A stretch of DNA of 64,000 nt from CAUUJV01 sp963545565. Lineage in GTDB: Bacteria > Actinomycetota > Actinomycetes > Actinomycetales > Bifidobacteriaceae. The stretch lies in assembly GCA_963545565.1 (NCBI GenBank), contig CAUUJV010000004.1, forward strand, positions 55,383-119,382, read 5' to 3'. Under the pieces are notes generated by a model. It ran no database searches, was not told the DNA's origin, and saw only the letters and a list, made by a program, of their open reading frames with translations. A program made the position numbers and the translations under genes. This document shows positions 52,957 through 62,698 of the stretch, piece after piece; within the stretch, counting starts at the first letter, position 1; every line of letters starts with the position of its first letter.

Positions 52957-54817
52957 CTCCCTTATTCTGAGATTCGTAAATACTTCGATATTCAGCAGAA
53001 CTCTTCATTAATTCTTCGTGTGTTCCGCGGTCCGCAATACGGCCGTTCTCCATCAAAATAATCTGGTCGGCATGCTCAACAGAACTTAAACGCTGAGCAA
53101 TGATAATGGTTGTAGTGTCTGGAATCTCAGTTTTGAAAGCTTCACGAATCAAACTATCTGTTTTGGTATCTACTGCAGATGTTGAATCATCGAGCACGAG
53201 AATCTTCGGCTTTTTCAACAGTGCGCGAGCAATACACAAGCGCTGCTTCTGACCACCGGAAACATTGGTACCGCCCTGATCTATATGAGTTTCATACTTA
53301 TCGGGCATCAGTTGAATAAATTCATCGGCCTGAGCAAGTTTCGCAGCGTGCTGAATCTCCTCATCAGTAGCGTTTGGATTTCCCCAGCGTAGATTCTCAG
53401 CAACAGTGCCCGTAAAGAGCACATTCTTCTGAAGAACCATTGCAACGCTATCGCGCAAAGTGTCAAGGTTATAGTGCTTTACGTTATGTCCACCTACGCA
53501 CACATTGCCTTCAGAAACATCGTACAAACGAGGAATCAGCTGCACAAGCGAAGACTTTGCACTACCAGTGCCGCCCACAATTCCCACAACAGAGCCTGAA
53601 GGAATAGTCAAGTTGATATCGCTTAAAACAGGTGATTCAGAATCATCGGCATAGCGGAAGTTTACATTATGGAATTCCACTTCGCCGTTAGGAACTTCAG
53701 CAATAGGGGTAACAGGGTTGCTCACGGTGCTTTCCTCACGAAGTACTGCAGCTGTACGGCCAGCAGATGCACGAGAGATAATAATCATCACAAACACCAT
53801 AGAAAGCATCATCATAGCCATCAAAATCTGCATAGTGTAGGTCAGCAGGGAGGTCAAATCGCCGGTAGTCATGCCCTTAGCAGCGTTATTACCAGAGCCA
53901 ACAATCTGGTGAGCAGCCATCCAGCTCATGAACAACATTGCAACATAAATTGCGAGCTGCATCACAGGCATATTGAACGCCATTCGGAGCTCAGCCTTGC
54001 AGAAAATATCATAAATTCGCTGAGAAACACGGCGGAACTTACGGTTTTCATAGCGCTCGCGAGTAAAGCTCTTCACCACGCGCACGCCGAGCAGATTCTC
54101 TTCAACATCGCTATTCAAATGATCATAAGTATGGAACACGCGCACAAATAGTGGATGCACGCTCGCTCCAAGACCAATCAGAATTGCAATAAGGAAAGGA
54201 ATAATTGCCAAATAAATAAGTGAAATTGAGTGGCTGATGCGGAAAGTGAAGATCCACGCGAAGATTGTCATTAGAGGAGCACGGAATGCAATTCGAATAA
54301 TCATCTGATATGAATTCTGCAAATTTGTAATGTCAGTGGTTAGACGAGTTACAAGACTTCCGGTAGAGAAGCGGTCAATGTTGGTGAATGAGAATCCTTG
54401 CACCTTTTCAAAAAGATCATGGCGCAGATTCTTAGCAAAGCCAGCAGATGTTACAGCCGAAGTGCGTCCAGCTGCGATGCCGAAAAGAAGGGAACAGATT
54501 GCCACGGCAATGAGAATCAGTCCCCACTTCCATACGGCTCCCATATTGCCCTTTTCAATGCCCTGGTCGATGAGGTAAGCCATAAGTGTTGGAATCAAAA
54601 CTTCCGTAATCACTTCGCCTGCCATCATGAATGGCGTGAGAATACTCGTAAATTTATATTCCCTCAGGCAATGTAAAAGTAGTTTGAGGTCACTCCACGA
54701 ACCATCAGAATCGCCGTATGTTTGTTGCTCTTCAAGCTCGTCAAGGCGCTGCTGGGCTTCTAAAAATTCCTCGCTGGCATCTGTATGCTGTTGTGTTGAT
54801 GCTGTTTGTTCGGCCAT
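52940..54817 (-). CDS. ABC exporter half-transporter, degenerate-site subunit
   Basis: 625 aa with an N-terminal cytoplasmic stretch, six helices (about 55-340) and an ATPase domain. Walker A reads GGTGSAKSS, signature VSGGQKQRLCIA, and the Walker B region VLDDSTSAVD has Asp where the catalytic Glu should be, so the site formed with its own Walker B is degenerate. This asymmetry is normal in heterodimeric exporters. Its ATG overlaps the MarR gene stop by one base (54817), giving a marR-ABC-ABC operon common in bifidobacteria. Confidence 0.94.
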   Translation of the reverse strand: MAEQTASTQQHTDASEEFLEAQQRLDELEEQQTYGDSDGSWSDLKLLLHCLREYKFTSILTPFMMAGEVITEVLIPTLMAYLIDQGIEKGNMGAVWKWGLILIAVAICSLLFGIAAGRTSAVTSAGFAKNLRHDLFEKVQGFSFTNIDRFSTGSLVTRLTTDITNLQNSYQMIIRIAFRAPLMTIFAWIFTFRISHSISLIYLAIIPFLIAILIGLGASVHPLFVRVFHTYDHLNSDVEENLLGVRVVKSFTRERYENRKFRRVSQRIYDIFCKAELRMAFNMPVMQLAIYVAMLFMSWMAAHQIVGSGNNAAKGMTTGDLTSLLTYTMQILMAMMMLSMVFVMIIISRASAGRTAAVLREESTVSNPVTPIAEVPNGEVEFHNVNFRYADDSESPVLSDINLTIPSGSVVGIVGGTGSAKSSLVQLIPRLYDVSEGNVCVGGHNVKHYNLDTLRDSVAMVLQKNVLFTGTVAENLRWGNPNATDEEIQHAAKLAQADEFIQLMPDKYETHIDQGGTNVSGGQKQRLCIARALLKKPKILVLDDSTSAVDTKTDSLIREAFKTEIPDTTTIIIAQRLSSVEHADQIILMENGRIADRGTHEELMKSSAEYRSIYESQNKGGAISE

Positions 54818-55359
54818 TATTCTCCTTCCTGTTTCGTCATACTCTTTGCGCTAGTTTTTGCGTTTTCTTGGGTGAAATTCAGTAAATTTTTTTGAATTGT
54901 TAGCATTACAGAGCGGAAAATTTCAAGATCTTGTCCAGTAATGCCTTGTACTACGGCTTTTTCAATTGTGTGACCGCTGTGGCGCACGCGCCGAGTAATC
55001 GCCCGAGCTGCTGGCGTGAGGCTCAACTGCAGACGTCGTGCATCATGCGGGTCTGGAATACGGTTAATCATTCCCTTTTCTTCCATACGTCCGATTACAC
55101 GGCTTGCAGTAGAACGGGTAATAGAAAAAGCCTTTTCAATATCAGACTGGTATGTATCAAGTTTGCGGTGTTCGCGGTGTGCTATGAGCATGATAATCAT
55201 GCTGTTATTGCCGGTGAGAATATCATCTTTGCCAGATAATTCAGCATTGATAACGCGGTCTAAAATATTGTTCACCACGCTTAACTGAGCGATTACCGGC
55301 AATGGATGATTCGAATGAGTATTTGAAAGATCTGATTGTTGTGTCAAATTTTCAATCAT
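54817..55359 (-). CDS. MarR-family transcriptional regulator
   Basis: 180 aa. The winged helix shows IMLIAHREHRK, YQSDIEKAFSITRSTASRVIGRMEEKGMINR and the wing DPHDARRLQLSLTPAARAI. MarR proteins repress nearby efflux genes and release DNA on binding a small molecule. It is the first gene of the operon with the two ABC half-transporters, and a perfect palindrome lies 43 nt upstream of its start, consistent with autorepression. Confidence 0.92.
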   Translation of the reverse strand: MIENLTQQSDLSNTHSNHPLPVIAQLSVVNNILDRVINAELSGKDDILTGNNSMIIMLIAHREHRKLDTYQSDIEKAFSITRSTASRVIGRMEEKGMINRIPDPHDARRLQLSLTPAARAITRRVRHSGHTIEKAVVQGITGQDLEIFRSVMLTIQKNLLNFTQENAKTSAKSMTKQEGE

Positions 55360-55401
55360 TCCAGCTACTCATCTCCTTAACAACTCAATTTTAAGATTCC
55401 A

Positions 55402-55412
55402 ACTTGGCAAGT
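55402..55412. promoter_or_regulatory. Candidate MarR operator palindrome
   Basis: ACTTG-G-CAAGT is a perfect 11-bp palindrome, followed by a second CAAGTG half-site 17 nt on. It lies in the 365-nt spacer (55360-55724) between the divergent marR and phasin-like genes. Nothing else in that spacer was recognised beyond A+T-rich stretches. Confidence 0.45.
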
Positions 55413-55724
55413 GTTGCGTCCAAGTGCTACACCAGTTATTTCAGCGATATCATTTATTACCAATTTATTCAGCGGGTTTATGCTACACCTTATGTTGTAC
55501 ATACAGCGGTTTATTTTTCGATGATTTTCGTAGAGCGAGATTATGAGAAAATTTGTTACTTTACTTAGGCTTTTTCGCTGTTATTTGTGTTCATATTTGT
55601 GCTTGTATGTGTGATTTTTAAGGTGCAAGAAATATTGAGGTGGAGTAATCTTGAACTACACGAATTATGTGAAGCACGCAAAAATGTAGAGCATACAGAA
55701 TATGCAAAATCAAAGGAGATCATT

Positions 55725-56177
55725 ATGGCTGGATTAGATTTTGATTCGTTGACTGATGGGTTGCGCACCGTTTTTCTTGCGGGTGTTGGAGCCGTAGCTC
55801 AAGGTGCCGAAAAAGGCAAGGAAGTAGTTGATGAGCTGGTTCGTAAGGGCGAGTTTACAGTTGATCAAGGCAAGGCTTTGAATACTGAGCTTTCACGTAA
55901 GGCAGCTGAAGGCGCAAAATCTGCTTTTACAAGTGCGAAGAACGTTGCGAGTGACGTGGAAGAAAACGCGTTGAAGGCTCGTATGTCTGTAATGACTGAT
56001 GAAGAGCGCGCTACATTTGTGGACCGTGTGACAAAGCTTAATGAGGAAGTAGCAGCAAAGAAAGCAAAAGATGCTGGTGATGCAGCTAAAAGTACTGAAA
56101 GTGCCGAGGAAGCCGTAAATTCTGCAGAAGATGAAGCTTCCACTGAGTCTAAGTCTGAGTCTGATCCAGCCGAATAA
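55725..56177 (+). CDS. Phasin-like alpha-helical protein
   Basis: 150 aa from ATG at 55725 with AAAGGAGAT upstream; the open frame back to 55587 lacks a good start. The first 90 residues form amphipathic helices (LTDGLRTVFLAGVGAVAQGAEKGKEVVDELVRKG style), like the PhaF/PhaI phasin or polyhydroxyalkanoate regulator family; the rest is acidic, Ala/Glu/Ser-rich and probably disordered or coiled coil. No polyhydroxyalkanoate genes are near, so the family name should not be read as function. It lies 40 nt upstream of ubiB on the same strand, a pairing consistent with joint expression. Confidence 0.75.
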   Translation: MAGLDFDSLTDGLRTVFLAGVGAVAQGAEKGKEVVDELVRKGEFTVDQGKALNTELSRKAAEGAKSAFTSAKNVASDVEENALKARMSVMTDEERATFVDRVTKLNEEVAAKKAKDAGDAAKSTESAEEAVNSAEDEASTESKSESDPAE

Positions 56178-56217
56178 CCTAAATATTTTCTAAATATTTT
56201 GGGCAAAGAATAGCTTT

Positions 56218-57924
56218 ATGTCAGATTCGCAACAACAGGAATCAACGCCAGCAAACGTGCGATATTTGCAGGAGCATAGTGACAGCAGCTCTCGCGAAAG
56301 ATGGTATAAACAGCGCAGTCAAGGTCATGCAGGGCGACTTCTTCAGATTGCTTCGATAGCTCAGAAGTACGGAATTCCGGGGAAAATAACTCCGGAAGCA
56401 CTTCGTCTTGCTCTTGAAGCGCTCGGACCAACTTTTGTGAAAGTGGGTCAGATTCTGTCGCTGCGTTCGGAAATTCTTCCAGAAGAATACTGTGCTGAAC
56501 TTTCAAAGCTGCGCACGAATGTTGCTCCTATGCCGTTTAGTGTGGTCAGTGAGGTGCTTGAAGACGAATATCGCACTCCAGTTAGTGAGATTTTTGCCGA
56601 AATTAACCCAACTCCTTTGGGCTCTGCGTCGCTCGCGCAAGTACATCGTGCACGGCTCGTAACCGGTGAAGATGTTGCCATTAAAGTGCAGCGCCCAGGT
56701 GTACGCGAAACCATGGCTCAAGATATTGATATCATTCGCTCTGTGGCTGGCGTTGCCACCAAAGTTGCTTCTGATAGTGCTCAAATTATTGATTTTGCAG
56801 GCGTTGTAGACGAGCTGTGGGAAACTTTTCAATCTGAAACAGACTTTCTTGTTGAGGCTAAAAATCTCAAGGAATTTAAGGAATTCGCCAATAATTACGC
56901 TTATATGGATTGCCCAAAACCATACATGCAGTTGTGCACGCAGCATATTGTGGTGATGGACTATATTGATGGCATCCCGATTTTCGACGTTGACCGTTTG
57001 ACTGCTGAAGGCTACGATCTTGAGGAAATTGGCACAAAGCTTGTTGATAACTATGCAACTCAGGTGCTAGACGAAGGCTTCTTCCATGCTGACCCGCATC
57101 CAGGCAATGTGCTTGTGCGAGGCGGTCAAATTGTGCTTCTCGATCTTGGCATGACTGGCCGATTGACGAGCAGTATGCGTGCGATGCTTAAGCAAATGAT
57201 TTTTGCAGTAGCTCGTAAAGACTCTGCAGCCTTGGAAGAGGGATTGCTTAGACTTGCCAATGTTCCGGATCCATCGGTGATTAGCCATCCAATGTTGCTT
57301 TCGGAATTAGACACGATTATTGCTAACTATGGCTCTGTAGATCTCTCTGACCTTGATATTGCTGACTTTGTGATGGCGCTCGTTTCTTTGGCCTCTCGGC
57401 ATGGTCTCAAAATGCCAGGAACTATCACCACGATTGCTCGAAGCCTTGTGACTCTTGAAGGTCTTGTAGACAAGTTCATGCCAAACGCCAATATGATTGA
57501 AATTATTTCTCAACATGTGGCACTCGCTCGTACTCCTGGGCAATACGTTAAGGAAGAGTCTCGTGATTTACTGCTTTCCTCTGCTCATGCGCTCAAAGGA
57601 ACATTGGGGGCGTTAGAAGAAGCAAAAACTGTAACGCATATGCTCACACGCGGCCAATTGAAGGCGAATGTTGAGGTAGTGGGATCTGAGGAGCCGTTAC
57701 GTCAAATTTCTTATATGTTTGATCGCTTGACGATGGCCTTAATTGTTGTTGGTCTTTACGTCGGCTCGTCCGTGGTATATTACGCGGGAATGAAACCAGT
57801 TATCCATGGAATACCCGTTGTGGGACTTATGGGATATGTTGTTGCATTCATATTGTCGGTGTGGATTGTGTGGGATATTTTTAGTAAAAATCGCAAACTT
57901 AAAAAGGCCTCTAAATCTCAATAG
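56218..57924 (+). CDS. UbiB/ABC1 (AarF) family atypical kinase
   Basis: 568 aa. The UbiB-specific KxGQ motif lies in FVKVGQILSLR near 78, followed by the Ala-rich loop LGSASLAQVHRARL, the ATP lysine in VAIKVQRPGV near 157, FFHADPHPGNVLV near 290 and LLDLGMTGRL near 310. Two membrane helices near 500-555 end the protein, as usual. UbiB proteins are ATPases or kinases needed for isoprenoid lipid (quinone) handling in other bacteria; members of the Bifidobacteriaceae generally lack respiratory quinones, so the role here is open. A terminator follows. Confidence 0.9.
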   Translation: MSDSQQQESTPANVRYLQEHSDSSSRERWYKQRSQGHAGRLLQIASIAQKYGIPGKITPEALRLALEALGPTFVKVGQILSLRSEILPEEYCAELSKLRTNVAPMPFSVVSEVLEDEYRTPVSEIFAEINPTPLGSASLAQVHRARLVTGEDVAIKVQRPGVRETMAQDIDIIRSVAGVATKVASDSAQIIDFAGVVDELWETFQSETDFLVEAKNLKEFKEFANNYAYMDCPKPYMQLCTQHIVVMDYIDGIPIFDVDRLTAEGYDLEEIGTKLVDNYATQVLDEGFFHADPHPGNVLVRGGQIVLLDLGMTGRLTSSMRAMLKQMIFAVARKDSAALEEGLLRLANVPDPSVISHPMLLSELDTIIANYGSVDLSDLDIADFVMALVSLASRHGLKMPGTITTIARSLVTLEGLVDKFMPNANMIEIISQHVALARTPGQYVKEESRDLLLSSAHALKGTLGALEEAKTVTHMLTRGQLKANVEVVGSEEPLRQISYMFDRLTMALIVVGLYVGSSVVYYAGMKPVIHGIPVVGLMGYVVAFILSVWIVWDIFSKNRKLKKASKSQ

Positions 57925-57933
57925 CTACAAAAT

Positions 57934-57980
57934 AAAAACGGCCTCCCAGATTATTCTGAAAGACCGTTAGCGCCGTTTTT
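57934..57980. terminator. Bidirectional terminator, ubiB-type gene and FMN reductase
   Basis: AAAAACGGC (57934-57942) and GCCGTTTTT (57972-57980) form a perfect 9-bp stem with A/T runs at both ends; a smaller inner hairpin (cggcct.../agaccg) may fold in the loop. It lies between two convergent genes. Confidence 0.85.
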
Positions 57981-58021
57981 AATTATTGGCTTAATTATCC
58001 TTAATTTTTTATGTGATTTGC

Positions 58022-58570
58022 TTATGCAACAAATTTCAAGAAGGACTCTACCTGTGCGTTAATGCCGTTGGTGAGGTCTTCATCGAATTCGACAACGCCT
58101 GTGCCCCAAGCTGCACCCGGAATAGCAAGCTGTGCCTCAGCAGACTTATCAACATTCATACCAACAAAATCAAGCACAGCATTGAAATCAGAAACAGCCT
58201 TAACATCACTGTTGCCGCCGCTCATGCAGGAAACAGTTGCCTTGATGCCGTTGGAAACGCAGGTGCTGCGGTCTCCAGCTACGAGTGGGCGAGAAACCCA
58301 ATCGACGAGATTCTTAACATATGGTGCATAAGTGTTGTTGTATTGAGGAGTGAAGAACCATACGCCGTCAGCAGCCTTGAACTCCTCACGAACGCGAGTT
58401 ACTGATTCAGGAGCAGGGAACTCAGTATCTTGGTTCATGAATGGAACGTCAGAAAAATCGAGGAAAGAAACTTCCGCACGGTCTCCGATGAGTTCAGCTG
58501 CCTTGTTTGCAAGCTGCTGATTGAAACCGTTATTACGAGTGGAGCCTACCACCATAAGAATCTTCGTCAT
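58022..58570 (-). CDS. NADPH-dependent FMN reductase (flavodoxin fold)
   Basis: 182 aa. The FMN_red domain starts at ILMVVGSTRNNGFNQQLA with the phosphate loop GSTRxxG, and continues with ADGVWFFTPQYNNTYAPYVKNLVDW, the FMN-isoalloxazine loop, and SCMSGGNSD. It should reduce FMN, quinones or azo compounds with NADPH. No partner gene is adjacent on the same strand. The unbroken 311-nt region upstream holds its promoter and an 11-bp repeat array. Confidence 0.9.
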   Translation of the reverse strand: MTKILMVVGSTRNNGFNQQLANKAAELIGDRAEVSFLDFSDVPFMNQDTEFPAPESVTRVREEFKAADGVWFFTPQYNNTYAPYVKNLVDWVSRPLVAGDRSTCVSNGIKATVSCMSGGNSDVKAVSDFNAVLDFVGMNVDKSAEAQLAIPGAAWGTGVVEFDEDLTNGINAQVESFLKFVA

Positions 58571-58748
58571 AGTAATCCTTTCAAAATCACGTCGAAGTTA
58601 GAAAACACAAGCATTGAGCACACCTAGATTTGTGAACATTCTGGTAGTTACATCCTATAGTCTCAAATTGAGAATAATGGAACTTTAGCCCACAGAGTAT
58701 CTAATGCGATAAAGCTCACAACAGAGAGTAATAAGTAGGGTGAGAAAA

Positions 58749-58825
58749 TTTAGTTAATGCTTAGTTGATGCTTAGCTGGCACTTGGTTGGTACTTAGTCG
58801 GCACTGACATTGCATTTAGTTCTTC
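58749..58825. repeat. 11-bp tandem repeat, seven units
   Basis: Seven units with period 11 (tttagttaatg, cttagttgatg, cttagctggca, cttggttggta, cttagtcggca, ctgacattgca, tttagttcttc) fill much of the 311-nt spacer 58571-58881 between divergent FMN reductase and HAD genes. The rest of the spacer shows nothing I recognise. Confidence 0.75.
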
Positions 58826-58881
58826 TCGGCTGTTCGCGCGTTTTAGTAACGTATTGACCAGATATGAGAACCGGAGGAAAC

Positions 58882-59595
58882 ATGTCGCAGCCCCAAGCAA
58901 CTCTACCCGAAGCGATTTTTTGGGATATGGACGGAACCCTGATGAATACCGAGCCGTATTGGGGGCAGTCGGAGCAGCGTTTGTTTGATATGTATGGCCT
59001 TGAATGGAAACCTGAGCTAGCTGCACGCTTGCAAGGCGGGTCTTTGGAATATGTTTCTAGCGAGATGCAAAAGGCGGGGCTTTCTCTTCCAACTGAAGAA
59101 ATTGTTACGCAGATGGTGCAGTACGTGATGGATCGCGAGAGTGAAGCAATTCCGTGGACTGAAGGTGTGCTCGATGTGCTAACTTCTGCTCGTGACGCGG
59201 GGATTCCCTCAATGTTGGTGACCGGATCTCCACAATGGATGGCTCAGAATTTGATAAGTCAAGCCCCTGAAGGTGTTTTCGCTGGCTTTGTGTGCAATGA
59301 TGATCCTATTCCGCATAAGCCTGAGCCTGATCCGTATTTCTTGGCTGCACAAAAGCTTGGCATAAGCAAGGCGAATATGAAAAATTGCCTTATCTTTGAG
59401 GATTCTATTCCAGGGCTGACCGCGGCACAGCGTTCAGGAGCAGTCGTAGTAGCGGTGACGGATTACTCCAGCAATGACAATTCCGATTCTGGGCTGCAAT
59501 TTGCCACTATTCCTAATTTTGCTTCTGTGACGGTAGACTGGATTGCTGACATTATGAAGCAGGCTACCGAGATTGGTGCTGATAATCTTCTATAA
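58882..59595 (+). CDS. HAD-superfamily phosphatase (beta-phosphoglucomutase-like)
   Basis: 237 aa from ATG at 58882 (MSQPQATLPE) with CGGAGG upstream. The HAD motifs are complete: nucleophile in FWDMDGTLMNTEP, motif II LVTGSP, and motif III/IV with KPEPDPYF and FEDSIPGLTAAQRSG. The helical cap of about 70 residues after motif I places it with sugar-phosphate phosphatases and phosphoglucomutases. The substrate is not predictable. Its last 32 nt overlap the end of the convergent LysR gene. Confidence 0.92.
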   Translation: MSQPQATLPEAIFWDMDGTLMNTEPYWGQSEQRLFDMYGLEWKPELAARLQGGSLEYVSSEMQKAGLSLPTEEIVTQMVQYVMDRESEAIPWTEGVLDVLTSARDAGIPSMLVTGSPQWMAQNLISQAPEGVFAGFVCNDDPIPHKPEPDPYFLAAQKLGISKANMKNCLIFEDSIPGLTAAQRSGAVVVAVTDYSSNDNSDSGLQFATIPNFASVTVDWIADIMKQATEIGADNLL

Positions 59596-60466
59596 ACTCT
59601 AAGAATTGTTTTTGTGCAAATGATAAGGCTGAATCTTTACCAGCTTCCTTATAACACAGCACAATCGATGCTTGAACAGCAGGTTCAATTGGAATGATTC
59701 GCACGTCAGGATTTGACTGAGTGCCCTCTGGCAATATTTTGCGCATAAGGAATGCAACGCCAAGCCCTAGCCCCACGTATTCCACGATATTGCTAATTTG
59801 GCTATCTGTACCTACCACATGCGGCGTAAAGCCGTTGTCTCGGCACAATTGCACTGTTTCTTCGTATGGTCTAGAACCGTGTGGTTCCATAAAGAAGTCA
59901 TCATCTTTAAAATCTGCCGGGCTCGCTTTCTTGGCTGATTCATGTGCAAGTTTATGACTACTGGGCACCACTGCCACCATAGAATCATTCGTTATAGGAA
60001 TTTGTGCAAAATTATGTTGACCGCTGTAATTTTTGATAAAAGCAAAATTGCATCGGCCTTCGTTAAGCATCACTTCTAAATCTTCAGAACGACTAGTAAA
60101 AATGCGACATGGAATATTTGTCTGCTTGATGAATGCTGAAATAAGATTAGTTAAGCCATATTGAGTTGAAGAGGGAATAGTGCCAAGAATAATCCCCTCT
60201 TTAGTAGAAAATTGGCGGGCGAGTTGCATATTAAATTCGTCTTGCAAATCAGATATCTGATCGGCATATTCCAAGTACAACTGACCTGCGTCGGTCAAAT
60301 GAACATTCTTTGTAGTCCGTTCAAAAAGGTCAATTCCGATAAGAGACTCTAAATGGCGAATGCGCTTTGTGAGGGAAGACTGCGAAATCTCAAGCTGTTC
60401 GGCAGCGCGTGTGAAACTCCTCAGCTCTGCCACAGCGAGAAAACTTTCGAGATATTCCAAATGCAT
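59564..60466 (-). CDS. LysR-family transcriptional regulator
   Basis: 300 aa from ATG at 60466 (MHLEYLESF); a GTG 9 nt upstream is an alternative. The HTH is complete (LAVAELRSFTRAAEQLEISQSSLTKRIRHLESLIG), and the rest is the two-lobed LysR effector domain. It is transcribed away from the amidohydrolase-esterase-permease block that starts 170 nt away, the classic arrangement for a LysR regulator and its target. Since those targets are broken, its regulatory role in this strain may be lost. Confidence 0.92.
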   Translation of the reverse strand: MHLEYLESFLAVAELRSFTRAAEQLEISQSSLTKRIRHLESLIGIDLFERTTKNVHLTDAGQLYLEYADQISDLQDEFNMQLARQFSTKEGIILGTIPSSTQYGLTNLISAFIKQTNIPCRIFTSRSEDLEVMLNEGRCNFAFIKNYSGQHNFAQIPITNDSMVAVVPSSHKLAHESAKKASPADFKDDDFFMEPHGSRPYEETVQLCRDNGFTPHVVGTDSQISNIVEYVGLGLGVAFLMRKILPEGTQSNPDVRIIPIEPAVQASIVLCYKEAGKDSALSFAQKQFLEFIEDYQHQSR

Positions 60467-60635
60467 GGATTCCACTTTATATCTATTTATTCAGAAAGGG
60501 AATAAATGAAAGCGTGTTGTTCATAAAAGTGTGTGCTTGAGAAACCTATAGTGAGCTACATCGATTCGATTTCTGATATTGATTTTTGAATCAAGTCAGA
60601 GTGTAAACAGTGTTGTCTACTCGAAGGAAAATGCC

Positions 60636-61656
60636 ATGATTGTTGATTCCAATGTGTATTGGCTTCCAAGCGAGCTTTTTACAGACACCGCAATGTTGAA
60701 TAGTTTTGTGCGCGCTGTTCCGCAAACCTTTGGAACGCGTGCTCTGACTGAGCAGACTGACAACGGCGTCAAAATCGTTATTGAAAAGCCGAATGGAGCC
60801 CATAATTTCGATTATTTTGAGCATGATTATGATTTGAATAAGCAGCTTGCCGATATGGATGAGGCTGGCATAGATATTGCTGTTCTTAAGCTCCCGAGCG
60901 TTCAGGAGTGGCTTACTTTAGACATGTGCCGCACATTTAATGATTTGCAAGCACAGCGCCAAGAAGAGTCTAACGGTCGCCAGGTTGGTTTAGCAGTAGT
61001 TCCACCTATTGCCGATGATGATGTGATTGCTGAGCTGGATCGTGCAATCAATCAGCTTCACCTTCACGGCGTGCAACTTTCTGCTCATTATGGAAATACT
61101 TATCTCGATGACCCAATGTTATCGTCCGCTCTTCCGGGCGATTGCAGAACTTGGAGTGACGGCATACGTTCATCAGACTCCCTTGCCGGTGGACTATGCT
61201 TCGCTCCTTGGGCATGATAACGTTCGTCGCTCCCTTGGTCGCGTGGTTGATCAGCTCACCGCGGTAAGCCGCGAAATCTTCAGTGATTTGTTCGAGGAAC
61301 TGCCTGATTTGAAGCTTGTTCATTCCATGATGGGTGGCGGATTCTTTGTGTTTAAGACGATGCTTTTCCCAACGGACTCTGGTGGAGGGCGTTTCCGTAC
61401 CGACAATGCCAAGAATGCGGAACACCTGCAGAAGAATATTTTCTTCGAAATGTCACATGCTCAGCCGTGGGGTAAACCCGCACTTGAGTTGGCGGTAGAA
61501 GAACTTGGAGCAGACCACATCATCTACGGATCGTCATACCCAGTGAAGAAAGTCTGGCTAGAAGGAGGCCCTAGCACAGTTCAAAGCTTGAACGTCAGCG
61601 ATGATGTAAAGCAGCTTATTTTGAGCGAGAATGCTAAGAATCTCTACGCAATATAG
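60636..61656 (+). pseudogene. Amidohydrolase family 2 (ACMSD/resorcylate decarboxylase-like), frameshifted
   Basis: ATG at 60636 with GAAGG begins MIVDSNVYWLPSELF, the first strand of metal-dependent amidohydrolases. The first frame covers about 160 residues to DDPML near 61120, then reads out of register to a stop at 61217. The remainder (RPLFRAIAELGVTAYVHQTPLP, then VHSMMGGGFFVF, YGSSYPVKK) is in the next frame to 61656; one extra base near 61122 explains it. The intact enzyme, about 340 aa, would act as a decarboxylase or hydrolase on an aromatic or related acid. It is the first gene of a block controlled by the LysR regulator. Confidence 0.85.
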
Positions 61657-61720
61657 AGGAAGTCTGTGCTTAACGCGCGCTAACTCTAGCGATTTTTATA
61701 GAAAGACAAGGAGGTCAAAG

Positions 61721-62677
61721 ATGACATCTACGCAGGTGGAAAAAGTTATAGCTGTAAATAAAACTTTTGTTGATGGGCAAAAGACTGTTGCTGTTGTGCT
61801 AAGCTATGATACTCCGATTGACGCTGAAACAGTTACTACTGATACTTTTTCGGTGATTGGTCGCACTGTCACTGGCGTTGAAGTAGCTGACGAGTTCAAT
61901 GGTGAAAAGGGCAATTTCGTCACACTAAATCTTGACTTGAATGATGACGTTGCTGGGACGATTCTTCGCTCGGCAAGTTTCCGCTCAAATGGACCAAGCT
62001 TTGCTGCGCAAATTGTTGAGCCGCGTATTCATGTTGAACAGACAGCTCCAATATCCACAGCTTCTGGGGAAGAAGTTTACACACAAGCTCATCACCTAGC
62101 GGTAACTGATATTGCAAATGGTGTTGCAGATGATTTCGAGAGTTTTGTGTTTACAGACTCTCAGGGTCGTGAATTGATGTATAACTTGTACATCCCACAA
62201 GGTGCTAATGACAATAATAAGCTTCCGCTTGTCGTCTTCATGCATGACGCTTCTGCTGTGTCAAGTTCATCTAAAGCGACTCTTTATCAAGGAGTAGGCG
62301 CTATTACATGGGCCGAAAAGGATTGGCAATCAAAGCATCCGGCGTTTGTTCTTGCTCCTCAATACGAGCGTACATGTGCTTTTGATGATTTCACTGTGAC
62401 GTGGGAATGCGAAGCAACCGCAGAGCTTATTGATTACATTGAGTCTGAGTATCCAGTTGATATAACTCGCGTGTATGGCACTGGCCAATCTATGGGGAAT
62501 ATGATGCTATGCGAACTCAATTGCGCGTATCCGAGCCTCTTTACCGCATGCTATCTCGTTGCGGGGCAGTGGAATCCAGAGCGCATGGTTGATGCTAAGA
62601 ACAACAAGTTGTGGATTCTTGTTTCCGAAGCTATTTCAGTGCAATTCAAACTTTTATCAATAATCATAAGAAAATAA
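61721..62677 (+). pseudogene. Esterase with Ig-like N-terminal domain, C-terminus lost
   Basis: ATG at 61721 follows a strong AAGGAGGT. About 319 residues: an Ig-like N-terminal domain (about 1-115), then an alpha/beta hydrolase with FMHDASAVSS, and nucleophile GTGQSMGNMM near 265. After NKLWILVSE, where the catalytic Asp and His regions should follow, the sequence changes to a short unrelated tail (AISVQFKLLSIIIRK) and stops, so about 80-100 residues are missing and the enzyme should be dead. It resembles PHB-depolymerase-like or feruloyl-esterase-like proteins; an ester substrate related to the amidohydrolase pathway is a guess. Confidence 0.75.
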
Positions 62678-62698
62678 TCACAAGGAAGCGATTAAAAA

